From Desulfonema limicola (GTDB lineage: Bacteria > Desulfobacterota > Desulfobacteria > Desulfobacterales > RPRI01): a stretch of DNA of 37,522 bases. The notes below the pieces were generated by a model. The model saw nothing but the letters and a program-made list of their open reading frames with translations, was not told the DNA's origin and did no database searches. Made by a program: the position numbers and the translations under genes. Shown here piece after piece: positions 24,640-32,347 of this stretch (its first letter is position 1; the number at the start of each line of letters is the position of its first letter). The DNA is taken from positions 1 through 37,522 of the forward strand of contig DYJH01000013.1 of assembly GCA_020723255.1 (NCBI GenBank), in the 5' to 3' direction.

Positions 24640-26982
24640 ATGAACAATTGCATACATATAGATCCGATCGAATATGAACTTTTTTACAACAGGCTCCATG
24701 AAGCTTTGTTTGATGCAAAGGAGGCCATCAAGCTGCTTTCGGCATCCGAGATTGTCAGGGAAGCAAATGAGGCAATGCAGTGCGTTTGCCGGCCCGATGG
24801 AGAAACAATACTTATGTCTGCCGGACTTTTGGCTCATGTGGCAAGTATTACTCACAACATTAGATATATCATAGCAGATAAATATGAGGAGGATATCGGT
24901 ATTTATGAGGGAGACCAATTTATATGCAATGATTGCCATCTTGGCGGGATGCACATCCCTGACATGATGATCATCGCCCCATTATTCTATAAAGACAAGC
25001 ATATCGGCTGGCTTGGGAACGGCACCCATGTTCCGGAAGTGGGAGCCATTGAGCCGGGTGGCATGCCAGCCACAGCAACCGAATTCTGGCATGAGGGCAT
25101 ATGCCTCCCCGGTGTAAAAATAGTTGAAAGGGGCAAGGTAAAGCGTGACATAATGAATATGATGAGGCGCGCTGTCCGCGACCCGCGAGGCATAGATATA
25201 GACACCAGAGCAAAAATTGCCGGCAATGAAAGGGCGAGAACCCATATTATAAAAATCATTGATGAGTTCGGCATTGACTTTTATATGGCCGCTTCCAGTC
25301 AACTGGTCAAAGATGCCGAGGCCCAGGCTAAGCGGAAAATAAAACAACTGGCAAAAGGAAAATTCAGAGCCAGGTGTTTTACGGATTGTGTAAACTCAAC
25401 ATTGCAAAAGCTGAGGATGGTTGAACTGGCGATTGAGATTACAGAAGATGGCATGATGAACATAACGGCGCCTGTGGTATCTCCCCAGGCGGCAGGCTAC
25501 AATAATGCCGCCTATCCGGCTTTAGAGGGACTGATATTCTGCACTCTTCTGTGGCAGCTATTTTATGACGCCAGATGGAATACAGGTTGTCTGAAGGCGT
25601 TGAACATCGATATTCCTAAAGGATCTATGATCTCCGCTGATCAGAGCGCGGCTGTTGCCTATGCCCCTGTCGGAATAGGAATGCAGGTTATGGGCATTGT
25701 TAATGAATTGATTACACGCAGTTCTTTTATCGCAAGTAATTTTAACGATATGATTGCGCCGTGCGCATTTCTTAATGTCATACTGGCTGGAGGACTGGAC
25801 AGGTATGGCAGGAATTGTGCCGCCGCCATAACAAGCTGCATGATGACCGGTGGAGGTGCGCGATATGACAAAGACGGGCAAGACACTAGCGTAACTGAAT
25901 GGAATCCATGGACGGATTTTGGGGATGCGGAAGGCAACGAGGTCAAGGTGCCAATCTTTCATCTCGGCAGAAGGCACATCGTCGATTCAGGGGGGGCAGG
26001 CAAGTACAGGGGCGGTTCTGCCGGCGAGACAATCGTTTCCGTTCATGCATCTCCTTTCGCGGTTGTCGGCCATCTCGGTTCCGGTGGATATGTCAGCGGC
26101 GTGCAGGGAATATACGGCGGGTATCCGCCGGCTAAGGCCAGTTTGTTTATAGCCAGAGATGCGGATTTCCGGGAGAGGGGAAAAAGAGGAGAATCAATAC
26201 CTCATTCCACAGAAGAATTACTCCAGATATACGGAAACAAGGTTCAGAAACCCTATCCGGCCTATCCTATGACACCTGCAAGTGAGAACGATATAATAGC
26301 ATCTCAGTGCTGGGGCGGAGGCGGATCAGGTGATCCCCTTGAGAGGGACACTGAGGCTATAGTCAATGATATCCGAAACAAATTAACCTCATTAGATATG
26401 GCAAAAGATGTATATTGCATCGCTGTTGATCCTGAAACTTTAGAGGTGGACAAAGTTGAAACGCAGAAGATGAGAGCGGCAAAAAAGAAAAAAAGACTTT
26501 ATGAGGGAATTCCCGGACAAAAGTTTGTTTCCCAGATGGTGGAGAAAAGGGAAAAAAGAGATTTCTCTAAGCCGGTGCTGGATTTTTTTGATGAGATAAG
26601 TGCTTATTCGGATGGCTTTAGAGAGCAACTGACATTTGAGAAGGAGTTTGCCAAAAAAGAACTGTCAAAACCGGATGTAAAGCCGGTAAGGGAAGTTCTT
26701 AAGCTGACCCCTTATGTAAAGATTGTGGAGGATGCTAAGGGCGATAAATATGCTGCCTGCAGCAATTGCTCTCATGTCTATTGTTCAGCCTATGAGAACT
26801 TCAAGTTGTACGCTCTGATTTATGACAGGGACCCCAAGGATATCCAAAGGGATTATCTGGGACCGGACAAGGATTGGATGATATACCGGGAGTTTTACTG
26901 TCCAGGATGCAGCAGTCAGATAGAGGTGGAAGCCACGCCTTCCTGCACACCGATTCTACACAATATAGAGATTAAATTATAA
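24640..26982 (+). CDS. Hydantoinase B/acetone carboxylase alpha-type subunit fused to a gamma-like zinc ribbon
   Basis: Residues 1 to about 640 form the HyuB/AcxB domain, with ICNDCHLGGMHIPDM and NGTHVPEVGAIEPGG (metal and substrate regions) and the later glycine-rich CWGGGGSGDPLERD block. The last 90 residues are a separate unit with a CxxC pair at C707/C710 and another at C754/C757 (YREFYCPGC...IEVEATP). This resembles the small zinc-binding gamma subunit (AcxC/ApcB type), normally a separate gene. The fusion supports a carboxylase over a hydantoinase. The ATG at 24640 is preceded by GGAGG 8 nt away; the in-frame TTG at 24613 overlapping the upstream stop is less likely. The pair probably carboxylates a ketone with ATP. 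Confidence 0.88.
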   Translation: MNNCIHIDPIEYELFYNRLHEALFDAKEAIKLLSASEIVREANEAMQCVCRPDGETILMSAGLLAHVASITHNIRYIIADKYEEDIGIYEGDQFICNDCHLGGMHIPDMMIIAPLFYKDKHIGWLGNGTHVPEVGAIEPGGMPATATEFWHEGICLPGVKIVERGKVKRDIMNMMRRAVRDPRGIDIDTRAKIAGNERARTHIIKIIDEFGIDFYMAASSQLVKDAEAQAKRKIKQLAKGKFRARCFTDCVNSTLQKLRMVELAIEITEDGMMNITAPVVSPQAAGYNNAAYPALEGLIFCTLLWQLFYDARWNTGCLKALNIDIPKGSMISADQSAAVAYAPVGIGMQVMGIVNELITRSSFIASNFNDMIAPCAFLNVILAGGLDRYGRNCAAAITSCMMTGGGARYDKDGQDTSVTEWNPWTDFGDAEGNEVKVPIFHLGRRHIVDSGGAGKYRGGSAGETIVSVHASPFAVVGHLGSGGYVSGVQGIYGGYPPAKASLFIARDADFRERGKRGESIPHSTEELLQIYGNKVQKPYPAYPMTPASENDIIASQCWGGGGSGDPLERDTEAIVNDIRNKLTSLDMAKDVYCIAVDPETLEVDKVETQKMRAAKKKKRLYEGIPGQKFVSQMVEKREKRDFSKPVLDFFDEISAYSDGFREQLTFEKEFAKKELSKPDVKPVREVLKLTPYVKIVEDAKGDKYAACSNCSHVYCSAYENFKLYALIYDRDPKDIQRDYLGPDKDWMIYREFYCPGCSSQIEVEATPSCTPILHNIEIKL

Positions 26983-26994
26983 AGGTATTGCAAA

Positions 26995-28380
26995 ATGTCA
27001 GAGAGAAAATATTGGAACGAGGAAATGGAGACAAAATCTTATGAGGAGATGAGTGATATTCAATTTGGAAAGCTGAAGAACCAAATTCATTATATCTACA
27101 ACAACTCTCCTCTTTATTATAAAAAGAAATTTGATGATGCCGGAGTGAAACCGGGTGATGTTAAAACGTGGGAGGATTTTTATAATTTGCCGATTATGGG
27201 CAACAAAGAAATGGAGATAAAAAGCCAGAAAGAGTCTCTTGACAGAGGAGATGGCCATCCATTTGGCACATTCCTTTGTGCGCCTGTTGAAAAAGTTATA
27301 GGAATGACAGCTACAGGAGGTACCACAGGCGATCCCACCTTTTCTTACATATATACAGTAAAAGATCTTCGTATCAATGACGAAGTCTGGGCTCGTGTTT
27401 TTTGGAAAGCCGGTATAAGGCACGGTAATTTTGTGGCTAATATATTTGCTCAAAGCATGCATGCCGGCGGCTGGCCGGTAAATCATGCATTGACCTCTTA
27501 TGGCGCTTGTTCCATTCCTGTCGGAGCAGAGGCAGGCACGGATCGGATTTTGCGGATGCTAAATTTATTCAGGCCTGCAGCCATTGTAGGCACTGCGCCA
27601 TTAATGGAGCATCTGATAGAGAGATGTCCGGAGGTATTGAAAAAGAGCATAAGTGAACTTGGGATTAAGATACTTTTGTGTGCCGGTGCGCCGGGAGCCG
27701 GGATTCCTTCGGTCAGGAAAAAACTTGAAGATGCCTATGGCGCAAAAATATTTGATTCTGCCGGCGGTGGCCAAGGAGCTCACATGGTTTCGTGTGATTC
27801 AAAAGAATATTACGGCATGCACATGAACTGCGCAGACTATTTCATCTGGCCGGGAGATCTTATTGATCCTGAGACAGGCAAGGCTATTCAAATTGCGGAA
27901 GGCGTGATCGGACACGCCATTTTCACTGCTCTGGAACAGGAGGCCAAACCTTTTTTCAGATACGCCTGGGGTGATTTACACCAGGTTTTCACAAAAGAAT
28001 GCCCTGGATGCGGCTTTAGAGGGCTTAGAATCAGAATTGTCGGCAGAGCGGATGAAATGCTGATAGTAAAAGGCGTAAATATTTATCCCACGGCCGTAAA
28101 GGGAATTGTAAATACATTCTTCCCTCGGGTGACAGGAGAAATGCGCATTATTCTGGATGAGCCTGGTCCTGATGTAAAACCTCCCCTGAAGCTTGAGATC
28201 GAACATGCCGGTTTAAGCCAAAGTGAGTTGCCGGCACTCAGAGATATTATAATTCAGGAGATAAGAAATAAGCTGGAGGTGCGACCGGATGTCAAACTTG
28301 TAGCAGCCGGCACTTTTGAAAGGGCAGGTGGAGTTTCGGCTAAAGGGACCTTGATTGAAAAGCGTTATAAAAACAGTTAG
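26995..28380 (+). CDS. Phenylacetate-CoA ligase (PaaK) family acyl-CoA ligase
   Basis: This is an AMP-forming ligase of the PaaK branch of the ANL superfamily. The phosphate-binding loop is T107-GGTTGDP-114 and the adenine-side motif FDSAGGGQGA follows. The hinge is seen in GLRIRIVGRADEML, and VKGVNIYP with AKGTLIEKRY occurs near the end, where the C-terminal lysine is expected. The 461 residues fit PaaK (about 440 aa). It lies 12 nt after the carboxylase alpha subunit. That order, carboxylase then ligase, matches the acetophenone route (Apc carboxylase then benzoylacetate-CoA ligase), so the likely role is CoA activation of the beta-keto acid made upstream. Substrate is not deducible. Confidence 0.9.
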   Translation: MSERKYWNEEMETKSYEEMSDIQFGKLKNQIHYIYNNSPLYYKKKFDDAGVKPGDVKTWEDFYNLPIMGNKEMEIKSQKESLDRGDGHPFGTFLCAPVEKVIGMTATGGTTGDPTFSYIYTVKDLRINDEVWARVFWKAGIRHGNFVANIFAQSMHAGGWPVNHALTSYGACSIPVGAEAGTDRILRMLNLFRPAAIVGTAPLMEHLIERCPEVLKKSISELGIKILLCAGAPGAGIPSVRKKLEDAYGAKIFDSAGGGQGAHMVSCDSKEYYGMHMNCADYFIWPGDLIDPETGKAIQIAEGVIGHAIFTALEQEAKPFFRYAWGDLHQVFTKECPGCGFRGLRIRIVGRADEMLIVKGVNIYPTAVKGIVNTFFPRVTGEMRIILDEPGPDVKPPLKLEIEHAGLSQSELPALRDIIIQEIRNKLEVRPDVKLVAAGTFERAGGVSAKGTLIEKRYKNS

Positions 28381-28416
28381 CCAATATTGTGTCAATATCA
28401 AGAAAGGAGGCAAAAA

Positions 28417-29703
28417 ATGGAATATAAATTTCTCGAGTCAAAAAGAAAAGAGGAGTTTGATATTGTTTGTCAAAAGCATCCGAATGCGCCTAGGTCATTT
28501 CTCCTCAAGACCGATCTCCTCAGAAGGGGTTTAGCGCCGACAGAACCGGCTATGAAAAGGCTCCAAGACCCTTATTATGAGCATTGTCCTGAAGTCCTGT
28601 TCCAATGGCATCATGCGGATCGGACAACCGATTATAAAGTGCCGGGCCCTTTTTGTTTTAATGATGGAACGTGTGTCTGGTTTATCCTTAGTCCCCCGCC
28701 ATACGATCCTTACACCCTTGATCTTATTAATGATGAATTCTGGATATTATCAGATGGAGAGCCCTTGGAAGAGGTTCATTTTTTTAAAAAACCGGAATAT
28801 TATGATAAAATGACAACAAGCGGCGTTCCGATGCAAAAAGTTGCCAACCTCGGCGGTCCTGATATGTTTTATTTCTGTCAATCCCGTCACTGCCACTCCT
28901 GGAGCGAAGGGCTTCAGTGTAAGTTTTGCGATATGGATTATAATGCAAAACATCAGATGAAGATGGGAAGAGGTTTTAAGATACGGATAACCCCTGACGA
29001 GATTTATGAAACAACCTGCGAGGCCTTGAAGGAGAAGGGGAGATGGCGTTTTATGTTCCTCACGGGAGGGGCAGATCCCCGGGAGAAATTCGAGCGTGAA
29101 CTGGAAATAAATATTAGTCTGATAAAGGCAATAACCAAAGCGGGGAAGGAAATCTTAGGGGTAGATCGTCTTCCCCTGAATATCATTATGACACCCCTGG
29201 AGGAGGAGCAAAACCGCAGGTTATTCGATGCAGGTATTTCCGGTCTTGGGAATTATATCGAGGTCTGGGATAAGGAAAAGTGGAAACTCACATGCCCTGG
29301 AAAAGAAAAGAATATAGGATATGACAAGTGGATCGAGAAAACCTTAAAAGCAGTGGATATCTTTGGCAAGGGCAATGTGGTTTGCGGTTTTGTTCCGGGA
29401 ATAGAAATGGCTCCTCCTCCCTATGGATTTACAGACATTGATGAAGCCGTAAACTCCAGCTTAACCGGCTATGATTTCTTGCTCAAAAATGGTGTAATTC
29501 CCGTAGGAAGCAACTGGTCGGTCATGCCGGGCACAGAGTTTTTCAAGATGGGAGCAACACCGCCCCCTTTGGAGTTTTATGCGAAACTGGACATCGGCAG
29601 GTATGAACTCATGAAAAAGCATGAAATAGGAATTCTTGCCCATCAGTGGTATTACAAACACCAACCCTTAGCAGGTCATGTGGATTGGCTTAGGCTTTTA
29701 TAG
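28417..29703 (+). CDS. Radical SAM-type protein with non-canonical cysteine spacing
   Basis: The start at 28417 follows an excellent AGGAGG site; an in-frame ATG 30 nt upstream lacks one. The 428-residue protein has a TIM-barrel-like radical SAM layout. A cysteine cluster is followed by FLTGGADP (the GGE-like SAM motif in altered form), then LPLNIIMTP and VCGFVPGIE strands. The cluster cysteines are C154-x4-C159-x8-C168-x2-C171, so the signature is CX8CX2C or CX13CX2C rather than CX3CX2C. Expanded loops of this kind are known, for example CX14CX2C in a Burkholderia QueE. A domain of 150 residues precedes the core. It could activate or modify a partner in this operon, or act on the substrate itself. 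Not a standard glycyl-radical activase. Confidence 0.8.
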   Translation: MEYKFLESKRKEEFDIVCQKHPNAPRSFLLKTDLLRRGLAPTEPAMKRLQDPYYEHCPEVLFQWHHADRTTDYKVPGPFCFNDGTCVWFILSPPPYDPYTLDLINDEFWILSDGEPLEEVHFFKKPEYYDKMTTSGVPMQKVANLGGPDMFYFCQSRHCHSWSEGLQCKFCDMDYNAKHQMKMGRGFKIRITPDEIYETTCEALKEKGRWRFMFLTGGADPREKFERELEINISLIKAITKAGKEILGVDRLPLNIIMTPLEEEQNRRLFDAGISGLGNYIEVWDKEKWKLTCPGKEKNIGYDKWIEKTLKAVDIFGKGNVVCGFVPGIEMAPPPYGFTDIDEAVNSSLTGYDFLLKNGVIPVGSNWSVMPGTEFFKMGATPPPLEFYAKLDIGRYELMKKHEIGILAHQWYYKHQPLAGHVDWLRLL

Positions 29704-29715
29704 GAAGGAGCAAAC

Positions 29716-30174
29716 ATGAAGATATCATTGGAACTAAAAGGACTTTTAGAAGATCCTGAGTCGGTTAAGCTTCTGACCACTACCGATAAGGATGGTGTTC
29801 CCCACACAGTTTTAAAGGGTTCTCTTGCAGCCTTAGATGAAGATTTCCTGGCCTATGTCGAATTGTTTGAAGGCTCTCGGTCTCAGAAGAATATGCTGCA
29901 TAATCTTTGGTTTAAGAAGCTGGTTACAATAGCCGTTTGTAAAGGGGGTTTAGCCTATCAAATCAAAGGAGAACCTTATAGATTTATAATAGAAGGAGCT
30001 TTGCGCGACAGCTTTTTCAAGGAGGTCTGGAAGCGGATGCCGGAGGCCAATCCCAGCGGAGTATGGTTGATAAGGCCTAAAGAGGTTATCGATGAGAGCT
30101 ATGAAACACAACTAAAGAAAGAACAAGATAGAATTAATTACTCCATCTGGTTTCAATATCTTGGAAGGCCTTAG
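29716..30174 (+). CDS. Pyridoxamine 5'-phosphate oxidase-like FMN-binding split-barrel protein
   Basis: The 152-residue protein has the split-barrel pattern of PPOX-like flavoproteins: KLLTTTDKDGVPHTVLKGS at the start (first two strands), FLAYVELFEGSRSQKNMLHN (flavin phosphate-binding S/R-rich turn before a helix), then strands KLVTIAV and YQIKGEPYRFIIEG. Related proteins bind FMN, F420 or haem, and act as small reductases or in storage. Within this operon it may supply a flavin-dependent reduction or handle electrons for the radical SAM protein 12 nt upstream. The ribosome binding site GGAAGGAG is strong. The cofactor cannot be confirmed from sequence. Confidence 0.8.
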   Translation: MKISLELKGLLEDPESVKLLTTTDKDGVPHTVLKGSLAALDEDFLAYVELFEGSRSQKNMLHNLWFKKLVTIAVCKGGLAYQIKGEPYRFIIEGALRDSFFKEVWKRMPEANPSGVWLIRPKEVIDESYETQLKKEQDRINYSIWFQYLGRP

Positions 30175-30186
30175 AAAGGAGGAAAG

Positions 30187-30492
30187 ATGGAAGAGAAGAG
30201 AGGAGAAGAATACATAATATTTAGCTACCTGAGTGATCTGGAAGAAGCGGTGATGTTGGCCCAAAATATAGTAATAAGTGGGGGGACAATCAAGGAAATC
30301 GAATCGGCTCATGATGACTTGGTGAAATTAGGACCACTTCTAAACAGTGAGGCCGACTATAAACGCCTAAAGGAGGATGTAGGGGGATTGGTCGGGAGTC
30401 TTGTTAATAATGCCAGAGAAGGTAACGAAGGCCTTACGTTAGGTTGTGTGCGACAGCTAAGGGATAAGTTGAGGATGTTCAAAACCGAATGA
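30187..30492 (+). CDS. Small helical protein of unknown function at the end of the carboxylase operon
   Basis: I do not recognise a family. The 101 residues are charged and mostly helical, with no membrane segment, signal peptide or cysteine cluster (one cysteine, in LGCVRQL). The gene follows the FMN split-barrel gene by 12 nt, with GAAAGGAGG before the ATG and the same strand and spacing as its neighbours. This makes it a real, co-translated gene. The periodic leucine/valine pattern in KLGPLLNSEADYKRLKEDVGGLVGSLV suggests a short amphipathic helical pair, perhaps a subunit or partner of a neighbouring enzyme. Confidence 0.75.
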   Translation: MEEKRGEEYIIFSYLSDLEEAVMLAQNIVISGGTIKEIESAHDDLVKLGPLLNSEADYKRLKEDVGGLVGSLVNNAREGNEGLTLGCVRQLRDKLRMFKTE

Positions 30493-30522
30493 TTTGTATA
30501 TTTTAATATAAGGGGAATATCT

Positions 30523-30787
30523 ATGTCATCAAACGATAGCCAGTTTATTCTTCGCCGTCTAATAGGCACGTGGAGATTGCTGTCTTTTTACGTCAAGACA
30601 CCGGACAAGCAAGTCGCATCCCTTCGGCCGAGATGCTATAGGCTATTACATTTTATTCCCAAACTGGACCGGTGTTGACCAAGTACGCTTTATCAAACTG
30701 ATTGACAATACTTTGACATTGAGCTCGGCCCCACTATTGTTGCGGTGGATGCAGCAGACTGCATCTCTGTCCTGGGAACGTGTTTGA
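30523..30787 (+). pseudogene. Decayed lipocalin-like gene (internal deletion and frameshift)
   Basis: From the ATG at 30523 the reading frame gives LIGTWRLLSFYVKT, matching VIGEWRLISFEMQT near the start of the intact lipocalin-like protein at 20422-20868. The frame ends early at 30676-30678. In another frame, about 30649-30787 reads LFPNWTGVDQVRFIKL and later DNTLTLSSAP, matching LFPNWEGTSQRRLFEV and GNRLKIRTPP of the same intact protein up to its last residues. The middle (about residues 31-102) is deleted, and the two parts are out of frame. The copy sits at the end of the carboxylase operon, just as the intact gene ends the glycyl radical enzyme operon. Confidence 0.85.
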
Positions 30788-30962
30788 AGAACCAGTACTT
30801 TTTCTGATTGTGCAGGTCTACTTCTGGTAAAGTATTTATATCACTGACGGGATATATTGCATAATTTGAGCCTGACTAAGTAATCGGCCAAAAGGGGTTA
30901 TTATGCAAAGGTCTCATACTGAATGTAAAGGTGTAAGTAAACGGTAGATAATCCGGGTGAAA
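30788..30962. other. Intergenic stretch at the right edge of the accessory region
   Basis: I see no gene, tRNA or clear terminator here, and no copy of the tRNA-Ala 3' end that would mark an attachment site. Confidence 0.4.
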
Positions 30963-32291
30963 TTAGCTTTCATTACATGCTGTTTTTTGATCGCCACAGG
31001 CTTTTGCGTATTTATTTAAAATTTCCATAATTTTATCATGCACAAGACAGTTTGGTTCGCACTTTATCCGGCCTTCCCGTACTGCTTCGTACTGAGCGGG
31101 CATGTATTGACTGAGAAGCGGTAGAGGAATCCCATATTGCGCAAGATTTTGGAACAGCAATGTTATAGTATCCGAACATCTGGGATGTGACCAGTAATAT
31201 CGTATCCTGTCACTGAAGCCGTAAGCGGTTATATATCGCAAATATGCCTTGCCGCCATGATAGTGCTTATGCCAATGAGTCCGGTCTGCGTGCGCAAGTT
31301 CTTGCATCAACTCAGGAAGCCGCGATAGAATAACCCTGCGCCGCCTTCCCAGCCATTCTCGCTCGATATATGACAGGGCATAAAGAGCTTCTCTTGCTGC
31401 AAACGTAAGCCACGGGCCAACCTTAAGAATTGCACAATGGTCTCCGACCATCCTGATGAGCGCTTGCTGAGTCTGGAAATCAGTGGAATGGGCTTCAAAA
31501 ACCATACTTTCATGTTTTTCCATAAACAATTTAAGATCTTCGAATTTTTTGCCGTCATAGTCGTATATTGCTTCCTGGCCAAATGTTGCACCAGTCTCCA
31601 CAACAAGCGCTAAACAGCGACCCCAAGCGGACTCAAGCCCTCTTTCAATGAACGCTCTCCGCATGCTGTCTATCGTTTCTTTAACGCTTTTGACGGATGA
31701 AACGCACAAATTACTATTTACTTCATGCACTCCGCCGGAAGCCGGCACTTCCGCACCAATGATATATACGAGTTTGTCTTTTTCTTCTTGCCGGGCTTTG
31801 GAAGCCTTTTCGGCAATTTCGCAAAGAGAAGCCGTCCTGTCCGCTATAGTTTCCAGGCTAAGATATGGACGGCCGTCATAAATATCATCCCGGCAAGGCA
31901 CGCTGGGATCCAAATGCAACTTCCGGTAGCCGGCTTGAACACAATGTCGTATCAATTCCTTTGCCTTCGACATAGCTGAGTCCGAATTCTCGAAATGCCA
32001 GGCGCCCGGTCCCAAATGGTCTCCTCCCAAAATTATTTGGTCTTCACCAAGCGACTTTTTTTTCAAAACCTGTCTGACGTATTGGGCGAATTGCTTTGGC
32101 TTCATACCGGTGTAGCCGCCAAATTGATTAACCTGCTGTCCCGTCGATTCTATGCAAACAGATTGATTTTGTTTTTGTGCGTGTTCCAGAGCGGCTCTGA
32201 TAACAAATAAGTTAGCCGAACATATTGAAGTGATTCCAACGGCTCGTCCCTGTTTTTGATCTCTCACTATTTTATATAGATAATCCGACAT
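30963..32291 (-). CDS. GatZ/KbaZ-type protein (class II D-tagatose-bisphosphate aldolase, non-catalytic subunit family)
   Basis: The 442-residue protein shows the GatZ/KbaZ pattern throughout: GITSICSANLFVIRAAL at the start, IESTGQQVNQFGGYTGM, ILGGDHLGPGAWHFE, KLHLDPSVPCRDD, GAEVPASGG, and EAHSTDFQTQQAL followed by ILKVGPWLTFAAREAL. In enterobacteria these proteins support the aldolase GatY/KbaY. No GatY, kinase or galactitol/N-acetylgalactosamine transport gene is nearby, so the role here may be in another sugar-phosphate or carbohydrate pathway. The length matches the family (about 420-440 aa). It is on the same strand as the right-flank housekeeping genes but separated from them by 56 nt, and adjoins the accessory region. 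Confidence 0.9.
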   Translation of the reverse strand: MSDYLYKIVRDQKQGRAVGITSICSANLFVIRAALEHAQKQNQSVCIESTGQQVNQFGGYTGMKPKQFAQYVRQVLKKKSLGEDQIILGGDHLGPGAWHFENSDSAMSKAKELIRHCVQAGYRKLHLDPSVPCRDDIYDGRPYLSLETIADRTASLCEIAEKASKARQEEKDKLVYIIGAEVPASGGVHEVNSNLCVSSVKSVKETIDSMRRAFIERGLESAWGRCLALVVETGATFGQEAIYDYDGKKFEDLKLFMEKHESMVFEAHSTDFQTQQALIRMVGDHCAILKVGPWLTFAAREALYALSYIEREWLGRRRRVILSRLPELMQELAHADRTHWHKHYHGGKAYLRYITAYGFSDRIRYYWSHPRCSDTITLLFQNLAQYGIPLPLLSQYMPAQYEAVREGRIKCEPNCLVHDKIMEILNKYAKACGDQKTACNES

Positions 32292-32347
32292 GTTATCTCG
32301 TTACAATCTTGAAATGATTTCTGCATCAGGTTCAAGCTTACAAACTA

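Noticed and set aside
25558-26152. Long open frames on both strands inside the carboxylase alpha gene
   Set aside because: They are by-products of codon composition; only the main frame has conserved motifs and a ribosome binding site.
28417-29703. Glycyl radical enzyme activase
   Set aside because: The canonical CX3CX2C signature is absent, the protein is longer than activases, and it lies in the other operon; the role cannot be excluded but is not supported.
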